NCBI GenBank assembly: GCA_002682825.1
Contig: NOKP01000002.1
Coordinates: 2,175,132 to 2,239,131, forward strand
Source: Neonectria sp. B-13
Taxonomy: Eukaryota > Ascomycota > Sordariomycetes > Hypocreales > Nectriaceae
Direction: 5' to 3'
Length of the DNA stretch: 64,000 bases
The notes beneath the pieces were generated by a model. That model made no database searches and was not told the DNA's origin. It was given only the letters and a program-made list of their open reading frames with translations. Every line of letters begins with the position of its first letter. Positions within the stretch are counted from its first letter, which is position 1. A program made the position numbers and the translations under genes. Shown here one piece after another: positions 47,885 through 61,457 of the stretch.

Positions 47885-50800
47885 TCATAGCATATCCCCC
47901 GAGTTTGACAGATTCGGTGGGAGAATGGTATTCGCCATTCGTGTCGCTGGCTGAGGCGGTGCTTTCTCTCTTGATCGCTCATCCCGCGATCTGCTTTGGC
48001 CGATGCGTCGCGCCCTGGACTGCGGCTTCCGTAGGGGAGGCTTGATCATGTTCTCCAAGAAGAATGCGCTTTCCGTGTGGCCTGTATTGGGCCGCTCGTC
48101 GTCGGCATCTGAGAACCCTCCCATGTACTCTTCATCGGAAGCGATGTCTCCAATCTGCGGTTGATAGGATGCTGGGGCAGACGGCGACGTGATGGACCGT
48201 GAATGAAGACCCGGCCGTGCAGAATGAGGTACAACTGCACTGAAAGCACCTGGGTTCATGGTGTTGGAGCCGGGATCCCTTGATATGCCTGGGGAACGGT
48301 CTGCGAACCCATTCTGGAATGAAGTGTTGTTCGACGCTTCATGTAAAATCGGCAGGATTTGTTCGTCATACAACTCCGCCCCGGATTCAAATGACTCGGG
48401 AGTGAACTCGGTAATGGTTCTTGAAGACCTCCCATCCTCATCTGTTGTTGGGCTCGATGGTTCGTCAAAGAAGTCGTCGAGGCTGTCCAGCTTCGTCACC
48501 AAGTCACCAACGTGAACGTCGCCGCGGCCCTCGTCAGACAGCATCGTCTCGGTTCGTTCCGATGAGCCAAAGTAGCCATACGGGAAGTCTTCGGCGTGGA
48601 ACTCAACTTCGGGTGTTGGTTCAGTCTCTGGCACCATGCCTTCTGATCCTTGGCATGTGTAGAATGCGGCATGGATATTCGCACGTGTGGCCTCCGTCTT
48701 CTTCGCAGGAATTGGAATTGCCCAGCCAGACGCTTCTGGAATACCAAAGAGGCTCTGAGTGCGCTCATACTCCTTGCGAATCGCCTTCGATGTCGATCGC
48801 GTCATGCTCATTCTCAAGTGGTGCTTGTCCATGTGATTCCCAGACATGGTCATAATGTTGTCCAGTACCTCGAGCGCCTCCATGCAGAACTCGGTTTGCA
48901 AGAGGCGAAGTAGCGGCGAGATGAGATCGGAACCATGCCCGGCAAGCTCAGGTTTCCGCATGTCCACGTCAGGAATTGCCACGCAGAGAATTCGCATTGT
49001 CTGGATCTTGACCCAGGAGAGAGAATTCGTGAGTAGCCCGATGAGGAATGTAACCATCTGAAAGTCCAAATGGGGGAGAAAGTATTCTCGCAAGGCCCCC
49101 CATAGTTCAATGAGGAAGTCCTTGCTACTGCTGATGCCATGGGACTGCCTAGAAACGAAATTATGCAGAGCATCGGCAATGCCCGGGTATCCTTGACGAT
49201 CAGCCTCTCCCAGAAGAAGACTCGCTGTTCGGGAGACTTCCTCCCCGGGACTGCCTCGCTCCATGTCGTTTAAGAAACGAGGGAAGTTTGCCAGCAAGGT
49301 GAAGAAGAGGCGATGGTCATCGCCAATCAAGTTGTCACTAGGGAGCTGGACTAGCTTGTCCATCATGTCGAGAGTTGTCTGCCAGCACAGAGAGGACCTT
49401 AATCCCTTGTGGAGCAAGGGCTGAACACCTTCGAATACACCATCCCAGCGGGCAGGTTGGCCATCAGCCAGCAGTCTGCGAACATCGTCCCTTTGGAAAT
49501 CCACCTTAGTGAAGAACTTGTTAAGCATCTCTACTGCCTCCAAGAACTCCCGTTCGTTGATGGATTCTAGACAAGCACAAGTCGTCCAGAATAGTTGAGG
49601 GAAATCAAGTAGGTCATCGGCATCCAACTTGACAATCAGCGTCTTTAGGGTGGTAAGAATCTCCATGGAAAATGACTGGATTTCAGGGTCATCATCGGCA
49701 ATTGTGTTGGACAACCGCGCCAGCATGTCTCCAAGCATATATTGATCAACAGCTGTGAGAACACATCTGAAGATTTGGAACGAACGACAAGCCAGATGAC
49801 GGACGGGACAAGACGTCGCCCAGGTCAGAGATAGCCGCCCCCATTGCTCCTTGATGCCGGGAAATGTCATCTCGAAGGTTCCGATGACTTCTGCGGTGAG
49901 GAATTCCATGCTTGGAGGAACTTTGTTGTCGTGGTCATCGACTTTTCCGTTGCTATCTTCGTAACCCCAAACTACAGACCGATCATGTCGGCGGATCAAG
50001 TCGATCAGATCTTCAATCGACTTCTTGTCACCTTCTTGGGTACGGTCATCGACCTGCGAGATGACTAATTCATGTATCAAATGGACCAACATCTCGCGGG
50101 CCTGTTCTTGAACAAGCGGAGTATAGTGATCCCAAAGGACAGTGACGACTTGAAGAAGAACCGGAACGTTTTCTTGGGTGAGATGAACCGGAGACACCAT
50201 CAAGTCAACAAGTAATATGAGAGACAACTGCCCTAGGGAGAAACCAGCTTGCTTAGTCCCCACTGGAAGCGCCTCAGCGAGATCGGCGCAGTAAGGAAGT
50301 AGGTTGATATCGGGTGGCGGCGGGATAGCGTCTCTCTTTTCGTTAGGAACCATGGCCTTTGGCGTGATCTGCATCAGCAGGAACTCGACAACCTTGATTC
50401 CTGGCGTGCTGTTCGTGGTGGACAAGAAGACGACGATCTGTTTCGCATATTCGACAAAGTTCTGCTCGCGACGCTCAAGGCACAGCTGCATGATAAAGTC
50501 AAGGACCAAGCGAACGTTGCCGGGATGGGGGCCGGTGGCAAGGGCTTGCCACAGGGCCTGGACCTCATTATGCAGGGCCCCGCTGGATTTGATGGTAATC
50601 TCCAGTAGGTTGGCCAAGAGAACATAAGATTGGGCCGTAGGACCACCATTCGGATCTAGCTTCAGCTCAATGGACTGGATCCAAGGTAGCACAACAGCAA
50701 CCACGTTTCGTTGGGCGGATGGCTGCAAGTCCTTGAAGTACAGAGTGAACTCGGAGAAGATGTGAAAGGCGAGTTCCGTGTGTTGCTTGGCAAGACGCTT

Positions 50801-53800
50801 GGATATCTCGAACTGCGCCAATTTATACACGGCCTGGGTTTTGTCGGAAATGCTGATGTCAAAATCCTGGACCTTGGAGTTGCGTTGTTGACGCGCTTCC
50901 AAGGACCGCAAGACTGTTGCTGATTTCGACCTAATCTCGCTCTGATCGTTGCCAAGTGTGAAGAGACAGAGGCCGAGAAGTTTCCAAAAGGGACAGGGGT
51001 AGTCGATATGATCTTGGAGTACTTGAGTGACAACTGTGAAGTAGCTCTCAAGTACCTTCGGGACGTCCGCAAGGTAACATCGCGCAATGCAGTGTTCCAT
51101 CATGTAAGGATACTCTTGGTTGTGGACGATCAGGTTCTCCAAGGCTCTCCTTCCAATCACATTCATTCGATCGCTCCCCGAGTTGAAGATGGCCTCTATC
51201 CAGGCTAGCATTCGACGGATGTCAAATTGCAAAATAACACCGCTCTCAGTGGTGATGCTGATCGATCCTCCACACAATGCAGCCATAGCACTCAGCGCCG
51301 CAGTTCTGAGATTCCTTTTCTCAATTTCCATGGCTGCAGTGACAGTGCCTCGTTCACCCAGCGTCTGTTGATCGATGAGAGACTGGCGCATCGTGTCCTC
51401 ACGAACCCGTATTTGGTTTTGATTTGGTGAGAACCCACACCAGTCTTCCATCAAAGAGAAGGCAGACTTGCGAGCTTCAAAGGTCATCCACCGTGAAGGG
51501 TCTTTAGTCCGGTTGATGCCTTCAAAAAGGGCTTCCATCAATCCACAGTAGTGGCGTCGTAGCTTTTGGAACTCCCAGTCCATCTGTACTTCTCCATCCA
51601 TCAGGAAGAGCTTAAGGTCCTTAGTATATGAAGTGAGGTTGCTGAGAAAAAAATCAGAATTATAGACGTCAGGCTCATTGACGAAGTGCGATGTTAGTTT
51701 AAAGACGTGTGTAATCTCGGTTCTCAGGAGGTCCATCTTGCGATTCCGCCGTGGGCTGCTGTTGGTTCGCTGGTGCATTCGGGCACGAGCTTCATCGTTG
51801 CATCTTGATACTTGACCCTGAAGTTCCTCAAGCAAGGTTCGGTAAATGTGAATATTGATAGATCCCATGGCGACGACGACTGCCTCACGCACAGACCCCG
51901 AAGAAACAGAAAGGAGCGGGATCAAGTACTTGAATAGTGTCCGTGCTGTAACAATCTTGTCCTTCGACATCGGCTTCGAACCCTTCCGGACGTGTTGGGG
52001 ATCTTGGGGGGCTGGGGCAGTGCCGGGGTCTGCGAGGGTGGTACAGGCAAAGATCAGGTACAACTTCCACTGTTCCACCATTACCTCTGGATGCGCCGTG
52101 GCAGGTCTCCCTGCCAAGCGAGCACTTCCTGGGTCGCCGTTGTAGTAAAGGCCACGAGATGGCTCAGAGAGGTACACAATTGGCTTATACATCTGCAGAA
52201 TGCGGTTGCAAATGAGGTCCCGGCAGATGGTGACGGTGAAGGGACATTGATCGTAGGCGATCCGAATGAGATTGGGGAAGACCTTAAACCACAAGGTTGT
52301 GTCGTAGGAGACGTCGCTGGCACATAGCTCAACTAGGGCACCTCGATTGTTCGTGTTCTGCAGGCCTCGCTGCAGCCTACTGCGTTCCGCCACGGAGAGT
52401 TGTTCATCGTTGAAGTCCATCACCTTGCTAGATTCGTTCTCCAGAATGTCAATGAGCCTCATGTTATCTTTCTCCTCCGATATCTCTTTCCCGAGAGCAA
52501 TGTCAAACTCGACAATGAGTCTCAGAACCGTGACGGCAAAGTGGCGAACTCTTCGGGACTGTGAGCAAAGGAAGAACAGCCCATGGGCCTCCGCTTGATC
52601 AACTTCAGCCCATATGCTAGACAGATCAAGTTTGAGAGCTCTTTTATCGGAGGCAGTGGTATCAGACTGGTCCATTGCGACTTCCCTAGTCTTCTGCCTG
52701 ATCTCTTCGATCCATATTTGCAACAGCTCAACATATAGCCTTAGAGTGTTTTCGATGTGGCCATGACCAAGCATTCCACCATCAGACATGGTCGAGTAGC
52801 GATCGTCAAAGTTGAAGATGAAGCGAGCAAAGCCCATTGTTACTTGCTGAGCATGAGCCTGTCGAGCAATTGCTTTCAGAGAGTTAGCCGACGACTCGGC
52901 AATGTTGTATTGTACATGGGCCGTGCCAGTGCATAGCAAGTTGATCAACGAGTTGAAAGGAATGTCAACGGAGAGACAGCGGGGTAACGCTTGTACTGCG
53001 ACGTGGAGAAGCTCATAGAATGCCTGCTTCTGATCCGAAGCATTCTGATGGTCGTCTTTGCGAGAGAAGGTAAAAGTCTCGGTGATTGGGGTCTTGGGAC
53101 CCGGGCTATTGAACTTCTCATCCAATGCCGCTTGGCCACCAAATGTATTATCGCAGATGATAGTGATCTTTCCAAGGATTTCGCAAAATTTGAGATAGTA
53201 TTCTCGGACGCTATCACTCAAAACGTGAGTGAGCACAGGACGTGTGACGTATTCCTCTTTAGGGGTAGTTGTAGGATTTGAGAGAGGGGAGTTGCGAGGT
53301 GACGAGACAGCGGGAGAGACGGCAAAACGGTCTGCAGATGCGCTGGGGGTTTCGTAGGTTTGCGGAAATGGTGGTTGGCCCTGCTCTCCCTTCTCCAAGT
53401 CGGACATGATGTAGAGAAAAGCCCGGATACCGACGACGATCCTGTCAGGATCTAGCTGCTCGACTCTCAGCTCTTTGTTGGAGGTGAATAGATCGGCATT
53501 GACGAGAGGAAACACAACATTTCGGAAGCAGTATTCAGGGTACTTGAATCCAACTAATCGGATGATTTGGATCAAGGGCTCGGTGCAGACGGTGTCGGAG
53601 GCCACCAGGCTGCGCTTTGACGAAGGCAGGACCAGCTTCATAATCTCGTCAATCTTTCGGATACCGCTCTGAAGTGTATCATTTGTGCGGTATAGGTAAG
53701 TCCAAAGTAATCGAGAAATGACCTGCAGGCAAAGAGGCTTGGTGAAGCGATCCTTGGCCTTGGTCTGTAAGGGGAGGATAAGTTGAAGCCACTGTGAGGC

Positions 53801-55842
53801 GAAGTTGTCTGGTGACGAAACACAGAGCATCGTTGCAGTGAGTGGGAACGCAACATTCCAGTGTCGTGGTTTCATGAACATCTGAGCAAGGCGAGGCCCG
53901 ATGGCGGAGAGAACTTCGGCCCATCTCGGATGCATGAAATGGCTGTTGCTGGCCTTTGCAGCAATCGGGAGCAGCAGCATATCTAGAACTTGGCAGAAAG
54001 CGGTCTTAACCCTCTGGCCATGGGATTTGCTGAACAGGCGGCCTAGTGAGATCAGAAAGTCGCACGACTGCTCCCATGCTTCCTCTGGCGAGATTTGGAC
54101 CCTGAGATGCTTCATGCCGCCTAGAACGAGTTCTACTTTCCCCTCGGCATCTCGGCCTGAGGACGATGTCGGGCTTTTCACCACCCGCTCCTGGAGGGAG
54201 CTTTCCAAGTCTTCGATGAACCTCCTAGTGACGCTGGTGAAGTTGATGTGGCTCATGTAACCGAGGAGCTGGGCAAAAAGGTTCCAGTTGGCAAGCTTTA
54301 GAGGCGATAGCATCAATTGCTCCGTATCGGCGATCTTGAGTTGCCCAAAAATTATGCTTTCCAGCTTGTCCTCCATCTCGGGGGTAATGCAGGCGAGACT
54401 GCTCTGGCTGATGACCTCTAGCAAAACCCGGCACAGAATGTATATCGAAACGGCCGATCGGCGCTCGGCTTGAGCAACAAACTCTTGTCTCGCGGCGAGA
54501 GTGGGCGGGAAGACGCTGTCGGGGCCTCCAGAACCTGGCGGGCCTGCCTGCTGCACAGGCTCTGTGTTCCGTCGCAAAAGAGGGCCTCCTGGCAGCATGC
54601 TTCGTGATTGTTGAAGATGACTCCGGGCTTCATTGGCGGCATCGCTCTTGCTTTTTCTCCATAGCATCATCGAATCGATTAGGGCCTTCGGTTTGGGGCT
54701 CGCAATATGGCCGAGGGCGACAATCAGCTGGTCGAAGGCGGAATCGACGCCAGGTCCGCAAATTTGTTCGATATTGGGTTCGGGGTCGAAAGGTACCGTG
54801 ACGCACTCCGTCAACTTCTCCTCGGCTTGTGCTATGAACTACAATGGGGTCAGCCAGAGATGGCGAGGGCCGTTCAGACTGGTACCGGTACTGACCGAGG
54901 TGAACAAGACGTGCAAGGCATACTCGCCAACCGTCTTTTGGTCATCCTTGTGGTGGCGGGAAGAATGAGAATGGTGAGGAGCATGGTCACGCCTTGACTT
55001 GCTGTGCATACGCTCCACCTTGCGATGGGTTGCGCCGTGAGGGGACAGGTCGGCGGCGGAGGCGGAGGCGGAGCGGTCCATCTGGATGGTACTGCCAGAG
55101 AGAGACGTAGGCGGCCGTGATGGATAGGCGGCGTCGCCATCGATGCGGGCAGCTACCGACTGCATGTCCGGGCGGTCGAGGCTGGCGCCGGCAGCAGCAA
55201 TCATTTGCGGACTGAGGGGGCTGGATTTGGCGCTCGCCTGGCTGCCATTTCTCGAGTGCTGGATGCCGTGGACGATGGAGGTTTGGCGGTGGTGGCCGTA
55301 GTTGGCGATCTTGGGGTCGACCACTCGCTCGACGACGCCTCCGATGGCTCCTCGCGAGTGCGGTGCGTGGATACGCGGCGACGTCAAAGTCGGGGGCTGC
55401 GAGATCTTGTCGGCCGAGGAATCTCGTGAGTGCGAAGGGCGACGGGGCGGGTCAAGAGCGGGACGGAGGGTTCGGTCCCAACTGGCCTCGTCCTCATCCT
55501 CTTCGTCGAGTCTTGAAACGGACCGGGGCGAGAATCTGAGCGGATCCTGCAGGTGGTCCGGCAGTGGCTGCGACGGCACTATTCGGTGTCACAAGGGGCT
55601 GTCAGCGATCATGTCCTTCACCGAGCCATGCCTCGTCTCTGCCCGTGAAACTTGGCTGGAGATGGGCCCAAAGGGCGAGGTTAGCTGCAGGCTAGCCCTG
55701 GTTGCAAGCGCTGCCAGTTTGACGTGACGCTGGGCTGTGCCGTAACGAGGGCATTCCCGCTGTGCAACGTAGGTGCGCACGTCCGGCGGGAGGAGGGGCG
55801 GGAGACTGATGGCGGGCACACTTATAGGTCGGACTCACCCAT
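47885..55842 (-). CDS. TAO3: TAO3/MOR2/PAG1 (Furry) cell morphogenesis scaffold
   Basis: The model joins 55842-55839, 55578-54896 and 54838-47885, giving 2546 aa. The 57-nt intron 54895-54839 is clear (GTCAGT/TTGTAG; LFTS/FIAQAEEKL). The first exon is inferred: the 55578 exon has an in-frame TGA 12 nt before its first GTG and no early ATG. An ATGG directly before a GTGAGT donor at 55838 joins in phase to begin MVPSQPLPDH. The protein has a disordered N-terminus (about 1-215), then HEAT/ARM-type helices to about residue 2300. A disordered tail follows, rich in Ser and Arg. Furry-family proteins are scaffolds of the NDR kinase (Cbk1/Orb6/COT1) RAM/MOR pathway that directs polarised growth and septation. 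It is the largest gene in the window. Confidence 0.93.
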
Positions 55843-58800
55843 TTCAACTCGGATTCAGCCGCAGTCCCATGATCTTGGGCTGTCGGTCGGTCCCAGAAAC
55901 AAGCAGGATTAGGTACGATGCGAAGTCTGGAAGCGAAGGGACAACTGTACGAGTAGCAGCGGAAGGTTGGCAAATGGCACATGCACGTAATTAGGTGGAC
56001 AGCCGACTTTGGACTTGGGCATTGGTGACAATGACGCTACCGTCCGAGCGCCAAGCTGGGGTGGGCTCTTCCGCTGGGTGACGGCGGGTCGCCAGAACTC
56101 TCATCAAGGGATCAATCAACAAGGGAGACAGCGAGAGGCTACGGCGCAACCAGCGCAACCAGCCATGGTTTTCGGGCTTCCACGTCCTCGACATCCATGC
56201 AAATCTGCAAGGGCCGCGGCCTATGAGCGCCTTGCCGTGAGACATGGGCAGAAGACGCGCCACAGCGGACGATCCATTGGCTGTGAGAAAAGGGGTCTGG
56301 GGTCGGGAGATCTTATCTTGGTACCTACCTACCTACGAATACGCCGTAATGCTTCCACGAGGCCCAAGGGTGACTGGGCGAGAGGGTAATCTAATTAGTG
56401 ATGGTGTGGATGGACGGCATGCCGCGCTGAGACTTTTATAGCCCGTATCATAGTGCGTTGTCATCCACACCCAAGCCTCAACGAGTGTTGTGAGAACCAA
56501 GGAGCTTCATGCCATGCTGCCAGCTGGGGGGAAGGATGATGACCGCGTCTAGCCCAAATCCTGTTCAATTGAAGGCCACGCTTGCTTTTCTAGTCCAGCC
56601 AGGGCCCGAACACTAACTTGCTATGCGGTAGTTAACGAATTGTGATCTTCGCACGAAGACATGCCCGTTTGTTGACTAATTAAGTTGGTAGGTGCTGTAC
56701 GAATATCATATCCATAAAAGTATGGATATCCGCAGTTGAGGCTGGTTGCGCTTTGACAGCCAGCCACGCCGAACTTACTTCCAAATAGTAGGCCTATTAC
56801 ACTGGTTTGTTTTCCACCACAGCAAATCGCTAGCAAATCGCTACTAATCACGAAGACCTACCGTGCCCTTTCGAGACTGATGTGAAGAAGCTAGGTGGTC
56901 TGGCTCAGTGGACCAATTGACGACGTCCAGAGTCGTGAGCGCCCCGCCACCGTAGAAGCTGGATCTCGGATACGCGGGTGTCTCACCCTGGCAGCCCCGA
57001 TACCAATGATTTCACAAGTAGTTGCGAAATCTCAGGTCTAACTAGTCTAGGATAGTAGTGTTTGAGTTGGCGCCTGCTATCAATTACCTAGACCAGAGCG
57101 GATGCTCCCACCAGACCATATTTCTCCTTCTAAGTAGGAGGAGGAAATGGACCCGCGACTTGAGAAGGCAGGCAGACAGAATACGGAAAGGATACGAGCA
57201 ACTACTAGAAGACAATGTTGGGCCAACAACCCTACCAGATTGCTCATCTTTGTTGCCCAAGCAGCCAGGCACAGGAGATAGGAGACAGGACAAATTGTTT
57301 GACGCGTGCCACCTTCCGGACGAGTTAATTATTTTGTCCGTTTACCAAGAATACTTACCGTTCCGAACTCTTAGTTTAGGCCGCCTTGACCAACCGATCG
57401 ACTCCGAGGGCCGTCAACAAAGTCGGCGTAATTATCGTCATCTTCCGGATACGGGACTCCCTCGGGACCTGGTGGGGCCTTGATATGGCCGTGAAGCGGC
57501 GTGGCTAAAGGGAGGAAGATAAGTAAATAGAGGGGTTGCGCTGTCCAGACTGGGATGATGTCCGAGCTGGATACTGCCGGGTGACACGAAATCCGGCAAT
57601 TCGAAATGTACACACTCAGTGATCTGACTACTTATTTTGCGTGACGATTGGAACTGACGGCTTACCCCCGATTCCCAATTACAGATGACGGAGCAGATGC
57701 GCAGGCTGGCGGAAGGTTTGGAAATCGGCTATTCACTGCTTTGGGCAGCCGGAGTCCGGAGATCGGCCGGGAGGGATGGAGGGGTCACCGCGGCATGTCT
57801 GTCAGCTACCTTACGCACTAATAAATCATTCCGTCTTCGGTCGTTCCTCTGCTACGGCAGAACGAAAATCGGTCTGAATAAGGCGGCCTCTTTTGGTAGA
57901 ATAACTGGAGCGTGGATACCATTCCCGAATTAAGCCATGGTGTCAAGTATTGAGCGCGGAAACCGTCCCTTGTTAACCCGCATGTCTTGGCTGGTAAGCT
58001 GGCTCGGACTCGCGAGTATTAGGCCGTTGATAAGGTGTGTACTGACTGCAATGGAAGGCAATGGAAACGAGTCGGACCAGGCGGCCGAACCACCGACTTG
58101 ACGAGTGATTGCAGTGCCGCGGTTGAGAGCAAGCAGGAGCATCATCCATAGCATGCGGAATCATTCATCAAATTCCTACGGCAGTGGAGAAAGAACTGCG
58201 TGTTCGTTTTCGGAACCCCGGAATTTGGGTGGCCCGAAGCCGGTGTGAAACTACCTGAGTAAAGTAACCAAGGATTCTAGGGCAGGGTTCGGTGATATGG
58301 CACCACGTTAACCGCGCGACAGCGGCCATGTCCGAGTAGCCGGGATCCGGCCTCCGTTCAGCGTTCCCGGTCTGTACAAATATATCTACAAGATACGAAG
58401 TACAAAGTACGAATAGAAGCGCGATACAATTAAGAACAATTTAGGGTAGAACAACGCGTAGCACTGCCGCTCTCCAGGGCTGTCGCTCAAGCCAGCCAGG
58501 AAACTTTCCGAGGGTTGTTGGTGCACCGGGCGGGCGATAATAGATACCTGGGCCCAAGGGACCGCCAGACGACCCATCCATGCTGCGCGCTAGGAGGCAG
58601 TGGGATATGGCACACCTGGCGGCTGCGTGCGAGCCCTGTATTCCGTGAGGCTACGGTATACCTAGCGCACGGGTTGTGAGGGACCTGGACTCTGGCCTCA
58701 AGCTTTCCGCCAGATAAAGCAGCCGTCCCATTCCGTAACGAACCGCCATTGCTGCCGACTTTTGCCTTCCCTTCTAATTATTCCTTTCAAGTTCAAGCTG

Positions 58801-59211
58801 GGATCTGCCGCCTAGATTGCCTGCCACCATCCCGTCCGACTCGCTGTGTCGGGGCTCGTGAGTCGCTTCAACCATCTTCCCAAGGCCGAATTGCCGAGTG
58901 TTCTTCCCGGCCACGTTACGGACTACTGACAGAAGTGTCTGGTAGGCAATTTGCGCCACATCCCGCGAAAGCCGCTGTCCTCCCCCCGCCTCCTTTCCGA
59001 TTGCCGATTTACGGGCAACTTTTCCACCTGGGACCGAGGCGACACTGCATCCTCCAGCGCTTCCCGCACTCTCGACTACCGGGTTTGGTGCGGCCGATAA
59101 TTTCGGCTCCTACAACGGCAGTTGGCGGCTCACCTTTTGACCTCATCATCACCGCCGTCCCCTGCAGTGCACTCCGGTACGCGCTCGTGCTCGCCATCTC
59201 CCCAAGACATC
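55843..59211. other. Divergent intergenic region, TAO3 / CPR, 3.4 kb
   Basis: No supported gene. It contains a GGTACC-CTACC cluster at 56319-56338 and simple A/T-richer parts (about 56600-57650). Frames are domainless; the 141-codon frame at 57058-57483 has no recognisable motif. Both flanking promoters must be here. The region just before the reductase start is C-rich, resembling a leader. Confidence 0.5.
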
Positions 59212-61457
59212 ATGGCCGAACTTGACACGCTGGACGTCATCGTCCTGGGGGCCATCCTCCTCGGAACTTTGGCATACTTCACCAAGGGAAAGGTATGGGG
59301 CGTCACCAAGGACCCCTACGCCAATGCCTTCGCTGCCGCCAACGGCGTGAAGGCAGGGCGCACGAGAGACATCGTCGAGAAGATGGAGGAGTCGGGCAAG
59401 AACTGCCTCATATTCTACGGCTCCCAGACCGGCACTGCCGAGGACTACGCCTCGCGTCTTGCCAAGGAGGGCAAGAGCCGCTTCGGTCTCGAGACCATGG
59501 TAGCTGACCTTGAGGAGTACGATTTCGAGAACCTGGATACTGTCCCCAACGACAAGGTGGTCATGTTCGTTCTCGCCACCTACGGCGAGGGTGAGCCCAC
59601 CGACAACGCCGTCGACTTCTACGAGTTCATTACCGGCGACGACACCTCCTTCTCCGAGGGCAGCGATCCCGCTCTCGGCAACCTCAACTACGTCGCTTTC
59701 GGTCTCGGTAACAACACGTATGAGCACTACAACTCCATGGTCCGCAATGTCAACAAGGCTCTCGAGAAACTCGGTGCTCACCGCATCGGCGAAGCCGGCG
59801 AGGGCGACGACGGCGCTGGTACTATGGAAGAAGATTTCCTGGCCTGGAAGGACCCTATGTGGGCTGCCCTGGCTGAGAAGCTGGGCCTGGAGGAGCGTGA
59901 GGCTGTGTACGAGCCAACCTTTGCCATCGTCGACCGCGACAACCTGACCGCCGAATCAAGCGAGGTTTACCTCGGAGAGCCCAACAAGATGCACCTCGAG
60001 GGAACTGTCAAGGGCCAGTACAACGCCCACAACCCCTACATCGCCCCCATCCCCGAGTCCAGAGAACTGTTTTCTGCCAAGGACAGGAACTGTCTTCATG
60101 TCGAGGTTGACATCAGTGGATCCAACCTCAAGTACGAGACTGGAGACCACATTGCTGTCTGGCCCACGAACCCTGGTGAGGAGGTTGACCGCTTCCTCGA
60201 TATTCTCGATCTTTCAGACAAGAGGCATAATGTCATCAGCGTCAAGGCCCTGGAGCCTACTGCCAAGGTGCCTTTCCCGACCCCCACCACCTACGATGCC
60301 ATCCTCCGTTACCACCTCGAGATCGGCGCCCCTCTTTCGCGTCAGTTCCTCTCTACTCTAGCCGCTTTTTCCCCCAACGACGAAGTCAAGGCCGAGATGA
60401 ACCGCCTCGGCAACGACAAGGATTACTTTCACGAGAAGACTACCCCTCACTACTACAACATCGCTCGTCTGCTGGCTTCTGTTAGCAAAGGTGCCAAGTG
60501 GACCAGTATCCCCTTCTCTGCCTTCATCGAGGGCCTGACCAAGCTCCAACCCCGTTACTACTCCATCTCGTCGTCCTCGCTGGTGCAGCCCAAGAAGATC
60601 TCCATTACTGCCGTTGTCGAGTCGCAGATGATTCCAGGACGTGAGGATCCATTCCGAGGTGTCGCAACCAACTATCTCCTGGCCCTGAAGCAGAAGCAGC
60701 ACGGAGAAACCGACCCCCACCCGTTCGGCCAGACCTTCGAGATTGCCGGCCCCCGAAACAAGTACGACGGAATCCGCGTTCCTGTTCATGTTCGCCACTC
60801 CAACTTCAAGCTGCCCTCGGATCCCAGTAAGCCCATTATTATGATCGGACCCGGAACCGGTGTCGCCCCTTTCCGCGCCTTCGTCCAGGAACGTGCCAAG
60901 CAGGCCCAGGATGGTGTTGAGGTTGGACGAACCTTGTTGTTCTTCGGCTGCCGAAAGGCCTCCGAGGACTTCATGTACGAGTCTGAGTGGGCGGTAAGTT
61001 CCATGATACAACCGTTATTTCATACTATGCTGATGCACCTTTTCAGGAATACAAGAAGGCCCTTGGCGACAAGTTTGAGCTTATCACTGCGTTCTCGAGA
61101 CAGGGCTCCAAGAAGGTCTACGTCCAACACCGACTCAAGGAGCGATCAAAGGAGGTCAGCGAACTGTTATCCCAACGGGCTTATTTCTACGTTTGTGGTG
61201 ACGCCGCGAACATGGCACGTGAGGTCAACACTGTTCTGGCCCAGATCTTGGCGGAAGGACGTGGAGTCTCAGAGGCCAAGGGCGAGGAAATCGTCAAGAA
61301 CATGAGGGCAGCCAACCAATACCAGGTACGTGATTGTCAAAATCCTACGGACGATCGCTGTTCTGAGACGGTGACGTCTCGGACAACTCTATGGCCACTC
61401 GCCCTCTGCAAAGAAAAATGCTGACTGATTCGCTCATAGGAGGATGTCTGGTCGTGA
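59212..61457 (+). CDS. CPR1: NADPH-cytochrome P450 reductase (CPR)
   Basis: Exons are 59212-60993, 61047-61325 and 61440-61457, giving 692 aa. The terminal 18-nt exon encodes EDVWS plus stop, the conserved CPR C-terminus. The ATG at 59212 (MAELDTLDVIVLG) is chosen over an upstream in-frame start because an N-terminal membrane anchor (about 6-24) follows directly. The FMN-binding loop is GSQTGTAED (70-78). The FAD motif RYYSIS begins at R448. NADPH-binding segments follow: PGTGVAPFRAF and, across the 60993/61047 junction, FGCRKASEDFMYESEW. The enzyme passes electrons from NADPH to P450s such as Erg11 at the ER. Introns are 53 and 114 nt. Confidence 0.97.

Noticed and set aside
56897..56915. 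TGGCTCAGTGG, a good A-box match
   Set aside because: No B box or cloverleaf follows within 90 nt.
59149..61011. Antisense frames of 210 and 217 codons opposite the P450 reductase
   Set aside because: Shadow frames caused by the strong third-position bias of the reductase; Val/Gly/Glu-rich text without motifs.
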